Assembly: GCA_947000775.1 (NCBI GenBank)
Contig: CAMQGK010000299.1
Location: forward strand, 15,066,001-15,130,000
Direction of reading: 5' to 3'
Origin: Pterois miles
Taxonomy: Eukaryota > Chordata > Actinopteri > Perciformes > Scorpaenidae
DNA: 64,000 nt
Under the pieces are notes generated by a model. The model ran no database searches and was not told the origin of the DNA. It worked only from the letters and a program-made list of their open reading frames with translations. Numbering within the stretch: position 1 is the first letter of the stretch; every line of letters starts with the position of its first letter. A program made the translations under genes and the position numbers. Positions 58,536 through 64,000 of this stretch are shown here, piece by piece.

Positions 58536-60130
58536 CACGACCTCATCTTTCTCCTCTGTCATTATGCCTTTGCATTTCCTGCATTTTGTTACCCGCTCGC
58601 TAGCTTGCTAAACCGTAAACTCTAGACTTGGACAGTAAAGTTGCTTAGCAAAGGTGTTCTTCACGACTTAACCACTTGAACGCAACACGTCGTGCTCACG
58701 GCTTCCCATTTCGTAAACATGAGTTCACAAGTTCTACTTGAAGGCACCATCAGGTACAGAAGTTATGTGATAAATAAATAGCTGATTTCTGGTTTTGACA
58801 GCGGACATGAACAGCAATCTCCGGGGCGAAGGTCTAGTGTGTTTGGACCCACCCATCCACCACAACCTCTTCCCTTCACAGAATTTGCTGCTCTTTAAAC
58901 TTCCTGGTTCACGATTACTTGGATTACATACAAATTAATTTCATGGAATATATACAATTTACAGTGTATTACTTGTCATATAGGTACAGCTCTGAACGGT
59001 TAAAGCAATTTTTTGCTTCCATATATATTCAAAATCGATTTAACATGCACAATAAGAGCAATGGAGTCTTTCTTTACTAAAAACATATGTGAAAGAAGAA
59101 AATTAAAGCACAAACAGAACACAGTGTCATTGTAGCTTGGCAGCAATCACAAAATGACATGCTTGGTTAAAAACATGATAACCACAGGCTGGGCATCAGC
59201 GCGCCATGAAACACTGTGGTGTTCTAATGAAACTTGGCAAAACATGTTCGTTATCTTCTCAATCACAGTGATGGATCACCTTCACTGAGTTAATTAGACA
59301 TGTTGGGAGTCATTTCGTAGCCTAGCAGGAACGGCAAAACTGATTTAAAAAATATTGTTCATCACGGCATGTAAAAATAGCCTCTGAGATAACATTAAAT
59401 GCGACTGCTTTCATGGGTGCAGGATGCAAAAAAAATGAGGATAAAATTTCTGTCATGCTGGAATGATCCTGTAAAGAGGTTTCAGCTCCATGCCATTCAC
59501 GTACGACATGTGAGTGACAAGACCTCTGGTCTGACTTTTCTACATCTCAGAAATGCTTTACTGGGAGTGAGGGGGGACTATTTGGAGAAAGCAAACTCCC
59601 AGAGGTTGAAGAGTCTATCAAATTGAGAGCAATTTTCATCATCTTCTCTCTCAGCTGTTGATGAGAAATCATTTCTTTCAAAATTCACTGTCAAATTTAT
59701 CTTTAACCTTGTATTTTCTTTTCCTGCGCTCCCACTTTGTCTTCAAGTCAGTGTTTTTTTTCGGTTACACTGTGCTCACTAAGCACTGTGCTCAGACCTG
59801 GTGAAAAGAAAAATCTCTCTTCTCTCTGTTCTTGTTACTTTCCAATGTACCTGCCAAAACCATGTTTGTTTCGTTCATCTTGCTGCAATACAAACTTGAG
59901 ATGTTTTACCTTGAAGTACCTCAGTACTGAGAAAATGTATGAGGAGCCTTGTTAAGAGACTTGAAGCCAATCTGTAAACTGTGGGAGGGCTAAAAAACAC
60001 ACCTCGGTGTGATTGTATGTCAGCCCTTTCACTTCTAACTGTCACCTTTAATTTGTCTGTTCCAGGCGTTTATTGCTCTGAGACATTAAACATATCAGTC
60101 TCTGCTACCTGTGTTTCCATTATTCACATA
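58536..60130. other. Mostly unassigned stretch
   Basis: A family E fragment ('gtctagtgtgtttggaccca', about 58831-58880) is present. No gene is supported. Confidence 0.4.
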
Positions 60131-60138
60131 ATGCAGGT

Positions 60139-60979
60139 CAGTGGTTCCCAACCTGGGGTCTGGGTCCCACTTAGGTCGGCGTTAAAGATCACAGAGTGCG
60201 TGCCAGGATTTGTCTGCTTTCTTTATTTATAATATTAATAACATACAGTACCTTCAGGATAATTTAGACAAAAGTCTATATGACTATGTGTTGTTTTTAT
60301 CTAATGAAATATTGTGCTTCAATCCATATTTGTTGGTGTTTAGCCTTTCAAAAACAACATTTTCACTGAGATCAAAAGCCTATTTGCTCTCCCACTCAAA
60401 GGGAGGCATAAACCTGTATTAATGAGGCGGTCTAGCAGCGATCTAACACCTTAAATTACATTTATTTAATTGAAAATTAATAAATATATATAATATTTGC
60501 TCAGCTTTTCTTATACCCCTTTCACACTTTGGGCACAACCATAGTTGAACAAGCGTTGATTGTGTGTTTGAAAGGGTTAACCCATGTTGACCGACTCGGC
60601 TTCGTGACCCAGTCGAGACGTGGGTCAGTCAAGTGTCAGACCGATATCAATGTGAACGGCACGCACCAGGGTCGCTAACAACCCGGGCAGTTATCTATTT
60701 GGTTCTAAATGGGAGCCTACAGTCGTGACGCCACTGTCACGGGTCACAGTGGCTCAAACAAACGCTGCTACGGCAGCAGGAGTGCTTTCACATTCATTGG
60801 AGGTGAACAACAGACAATTTGAGCATCATAGACATGTGGCAAGACTTGGATTAACTCGTGTTGACTGGCTTGTATTGAATTGACAGATAACCCTGGTTCG
60901 ACCTTGGTCATTGGTGTGACAGAGGTATCAGATACAACTGTGAGTGGGGGCTTCAAGGAAAACAGATTGGGAGCCACTG
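60139..60979. mobile_element. hAT-like DNA element with 8-bp target-site duplication
   Basis: The left end CAGTGGTTCCCAACCTG and the reverse-complemented right end CAGTGGCTCCCAATCTG form terminal inverted repeats (two mismatches in 17). The flanks ATGCAGGT (60131-60138) and ATGTAGGT (60980-60987) are an 8-bp duplication with one mismatch, the signature length of hAT integration. There is no transposase reading frame, so it is non-autonomous. A second element lies inside it. Confidence 0.82.
60513..60928. mobile_element. Second element nested in the hAT-like element
   Basis: The termini ATACCCCTTTCACAC (left) and ATACCTCTGTCACAC (right, reverse-complemented) match at 13 of 15 positions. The interior is CpG-richer than its host, with 'ccgactcggcttcgtgaccc' and 'aacccgggcag'. 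'Cccctttcacac' ends are common in fish non-autonomous elements. The exact boundary and target duplication are unclear. Confidence 0.68.
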
Positions 60980-60987
60980 ATGTAGGT

Positions 60988-62126
60988 AATGCCCACAGTT
61001 CTGATTAAAGACAATAATATTCTTTGTGGGTGGCACTGTTTGAAGTGAAAAGCCACACTCTAACTGAATTTGCATTTCACTGCCGCAATCTATGACAGCT
61101 CACTAAATTTGTATCCTTGATGGCTCTCTCCTAAAGCGTCAAAATACACAAACAAGGTTTCTGGAGTTTATATCTTGGAGCCGACTCAACTCTTGTTATT
61201 GGCAATTCACGTCGTCGACTCCTACAATGCTTGTTTGAGCCTTAAGATTCAAATGCTGTTTCACTGTTGTGACAGACAATTGTAAAATGTATCCCAATGA
61301 AATTGTGTTGAATCCCACAACTGTCAGGACAACGTGGGCCTCACGGGAAACCTTAAACACGCTGCTCCAAGATTTGTCCTTTGGTGAAATTATGTAAATT
61401 CCATGTTAGCATAAATTTTACTTTAACATTTCCAGCAAGGAAGGCATCAGCTATGATTCATTCTGTGAGGATTACAGTTAGTCATCTCCAAACCCACGCA
61501 TTTGAAAATCTTCAGTCCCATATGTACATGTCTGTCCATCAGTCTTACTTAAGCAATGTATAAAGAGGAAGGAATCTGAGAGAGGGAGAGAGAGAGAGAG
61601 AGAGTGAGAAGCATGAGTCCTTGATCTCCCCAGGATTGGTTCACCCTAATTGCCATGTATGGGCGCCTGAGTATACTCGCCAGCCCCCTTTATCCACACA
61701 AAGCCCCTCATTAAGAGCTGGTCGGACAGCGAGCTCGGTGCCGAGGTGAATGCTGGCGAGAAGAGCCGGCCTGGCATCCACATGCAGGTGCAGAGCCGCC
61801 TGCTTTAATTGACAACAGGAGAAGAAAAGGCTTCGTGCTGTGCATGACATACCCGCCTTCTCTCTCTCTCTCCCTCTCTCTCTCTCTCTCTCCCCGACTC
61901 TCCCTCTCTGATCTGCCTTAACCAGGTTACGGGTCCATCTGACAACACTGCTTCTGCTTCTCTGTTCCAGCACTCAGCTCCAACTTTCTTTCTCAAAATG
62001 TCTCCCTCTTAGACAGAGCCTTCTCATTATTTGCTTGATTAAACATTTCAATGAAATGTGAGTTCTCCCTCTCACTTTCAGTGAGTCTGTAATAGTCATA
62101 TGTGCATATGCAGAGTCGGTGGATTG
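60988..62126. other. Unassigned stretch with two simple-sequence tracts
   Basis: A GA tract lies at about 61579-61607 and a CT tract at about 61857-61892. The CT tract generates open frames that I reject. No gene is seen. Confidence 0.45.
61857..61892 (+). repeat. (CT)n microsatellite
   Basis: A near-continuous CT run with a single CC interruption. Confidence 0.93.
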
Positions 62127-62335
62127 GTGCAGTGGTTCGCACTCTTGCCTCACAGCAAGAGATTTAAAAGTTTGAATCCGGAATGGGACCCTTCTGTGTG
62201 GAGTTTGTATGTTCTCCCCATGTTAGTGTGGGTTTTCTCCAACACATGCATGTTAATTCATGTTTCTAAACTGGCGACCTGTCCAGGGTGTACCCCGCTC
62301 CTGATGGGATAAGCAAGGTGGAGGAGCTGTTGGTA
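62127..62335 (+). repeat. tRNA-derived SINE, family C, copy 2
   Basis: The head ggattggtgcagtggttcgc (A-box-like), 'gcctcacagcaaga' and B box 'gtttgaatccgg' are followed by 'gtggagtttgtatgttctcc' and 'aactggcgacctgtccaggg'. This is the full-length layout of the family truncated at 1-87. Confidence 0.78.
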
Positions 62336-62456
62336 GTACATTCCTGTTGGTAGCCTCAGTGTTTCTCCTGGGTTTCTTCTTGGATAATCCAGCCAGGTTG
62401 CACTAAATGGCGTATGATAGTAATCCTGTCATTATGTGTGCAGGAAGAATGCTGTT

Positions 62457-62640
62457 CTTGGGGTGCTGTTGGTAGAACGGATGACCCATGTACCAAGGCT
62501 GAGTCCTTGCCACAGCAGCCCCGAGTCCATCCAGCCTGAGGCCCTTTGCTGCATGTCGTCCCCTCTGCCTCCCCCTTTCAATGCTGTCGCTGTCAATAAA
62601 ACATGGAAAATCACTCCAAAAAATAATACTTAAAAGAAAA
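62457..62640 (+). repeat. tRNA-derived SINE, family B, copy 2
   Basis: The A box is decayed (gtgctgttggtagaac). The body 'ggccctttgctgcatgtcgt' and 'cccctctgcctcccccttt', and the tail 'aataaaacatggaaaatcac', match 58388-58535 but extend further. It lies about 120 bp downstream of a family C SINE. Confidence 0.75.
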
Positions 62641-62799
62641 AAAGGATGCTGTTCTTGCTTTTGGCAGGTCATTCGTACGCCATGTCGTCTGTACTGACTG
62701 CAACATAAACACATCCACATAAATATGCTACGCTCAGAGCTAGTAATGGCAGGCGGGAGGGTCTTAAACAAACACAGGACCGTCAACCAGGAGACAGGT

Positions 62800-63110
62800 G
62801 TTCTTGTTCCATGTGTTATTTATGTTAGTTATGTTTGTGAATGCTCTCTCTATGTTTGTTTCGGTACCTATTTTACTGAGTTTACATATTATTATCTATA
62901 ATTTTATTTAGCATACTGTATAGTTGTTTTAAGCCAAACCATGTTTTTTTTTTTCCAAAACTAAACTATGTGGTTTTGTTTCCTAAACCTAACTGCAGCT
63001 GTTACCGTAGTTTTGTTGTAAAAATGAGGAGTAGAAATGACATGTGAAATGTCCTTGTAATACTGTGCTATTTACACTGTATTATTTGCCTTCCCATGAG
63101 ACTCGGTTGG
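62800..63110 (+). repeat. Family E repeat, copy 5
   Basis: It contains 'gttttaagccaaaccatg', 'aaactaaactatgtggtttt', 'gtttcctaaacctaactg' and the end 'ccttcccatgagactcggtt', which is the reverse complement of the starts at 4011 and 49302. Confidence 0.68.
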
Positions 63111-64000
63111 GTAGTCTAATACTATTGGTTTATGTAGTGTCATCAGTTTCATACACTTCAACTTAGTCGCTTAAAGATTATGTTTTTTTTTTTTCCTGTT
63201 AGTTGAGTATGACGAATGAGTCTAAATCCAATCCCATGAGCCTCAGTGGCCGTTACCTTTAGGAGGTAGCCAGTCGGTATTGAAATTAAAAACCTTTAGA
63301 GTCATAGTTAACTTCTCTCCTTATGTTTGCACTTTTATTGCACGTACTTTCAAAGAACTTGATATTTTTCAATGCAGCCTCTCAGCTTTTATACTCATGA
63401 CTCAACAGGTCTAGTTTAATGTCCATCCAAGCCTTGAAAGTGCTCCAACTGCCAAAAATGAATGAGGTTGGAACAGAGGACATTGGAAACAGCAAGAATT
63501 TTATACCATGCGCCGGCACAAAGGAGCCACTTCAGATCCAACTGAAAGTTATAGGAATCAAACTGACCCAAAAGCACCTTCCAGAGAGAAAATTGAATTA
63601 AACGGATATAGAAACAATTAGTGAAATATGGCTCTTTGATGCTTCCATGGAATCAATACCTTTTATCAGCATTATTACCACACTGAAACTTTTTTTTGTT
63701 GTTGTCTCAGAGACAGCGAGGTTGGATTGGTTTCAGCTGGAAATGTTGGCATTTGGCTCGCATCTTAATGAAATACACAGAGTGGCTGGGCACAAAACAT
63801 CTAATTAATTATATGTATTTTTCAGGTCTTGACAGTGAGAAAAGGGAGGCGTTCACATCCGAGCAGCCGCAAAAAGGCTTTTTTGTTTCTTTCTTTTTTT
63901 GCTAGTATCAATGATCCGACATGTTGGTTCACTTTACCTCCATCTCTTCATTCGTTTCAATAATTCATAAATTTGCAGGGATCATTTGATGCTAAGAGCT
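63111..64000. other. Unassigned non-coding stretch
   Basis: No gene or repeat copy is recognised. Confidence 0.45.

Noticed and set aside
61641..61996. Overlapping minus-strand open frames with an Arg-Glu-rich stretch
   Set aside because: The Arg-Glu repeat comes from a CT/GA microsatellite. No other coding evidence.

Overview
The window looks like nuclear DNA of a ray-finned (teleost, probably percomorph) fish. It has no operons, rRNA or dense coding. It is mostly non-coding DNA carrying long CA/TG microsatellites, tRNA-derived SINEs and many degraded non-autonomous DNA transposons of kinds common in percomorph genomes. I assigned these families from remembered consensus sequences and from copy-to-copy comparison inside the window, not from a database search.

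I can support only one protein-coding gene. A minus-strand first coding exon lies at about 43777-43864. It encodes a classic signal peptide and ends in a textbook splice donor (CAAG|GTAAGG, phase 1). It sits at the edge of a CpG-rich promoter-like block (about 43900-44730). The gene is therefore secreted or a type I membrane protein transcribed leftward. I found no second exon, so everything from 43776 down to position 1 is probably part of a first intron longer than 43 kb, a layout typical of neuronal adhesion or receptor genes. I cannot name the gene. Bases to the right of about 44750 would be upstream intergenic DNA. A weak 31-codon plus-strand exon candidate at 3041-3136 is listed with low confidence.

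Layout: 1-730, SINE fragment and a dispersed repeat; 2061-2831, a repeat with four internal units; 4005-4400, a dispersed repeat; 7683-9180, a nest of a SINE and DNA-element copies; 9803-10385, a repeat with another element nested in it; 11426-12070, a tandem dimer plus the repeat also seen at 105-710; 16118-17079, two repeats, one a TTAA-flanked MITE; 17583-17634 and 19262-19329, long microsatellites; 20600-21115, 31420-32760 and 56845-57475, copies of one family; 25714-26040, second SINE copy; 27993-28065, a hairpin; 28218-28267, a microsatellite; 29690-30105, 34200-34600, 37855-38125 and 39190-39850, DNA-element remnants; 43190-44730, possible enhancer, first exon and promoter; 44902-44933, a run of 32 C; 44970-45601, a second TTAA-flanked MITE; 51162-51486, a large fold-back; 54120-54847, SINE/LINE tail and a DNA element; 58388-62640, SINEs and a hAT-like element with target-site duplication and a second element inside it; 62800-63110, a dispersed repeat.

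I found no convincing new biological system. The items most worth follow-up are the signal-peptide exon with its promoter, the poly-C tract 1 kb upstream of it, the nested hAT-like element, the two TTAA MITEs, the 26-bp perfect-arm fold-back, the small miRNA-like hairpin, and the roughly 97% identical inverted repeat copies 22 kb apart.
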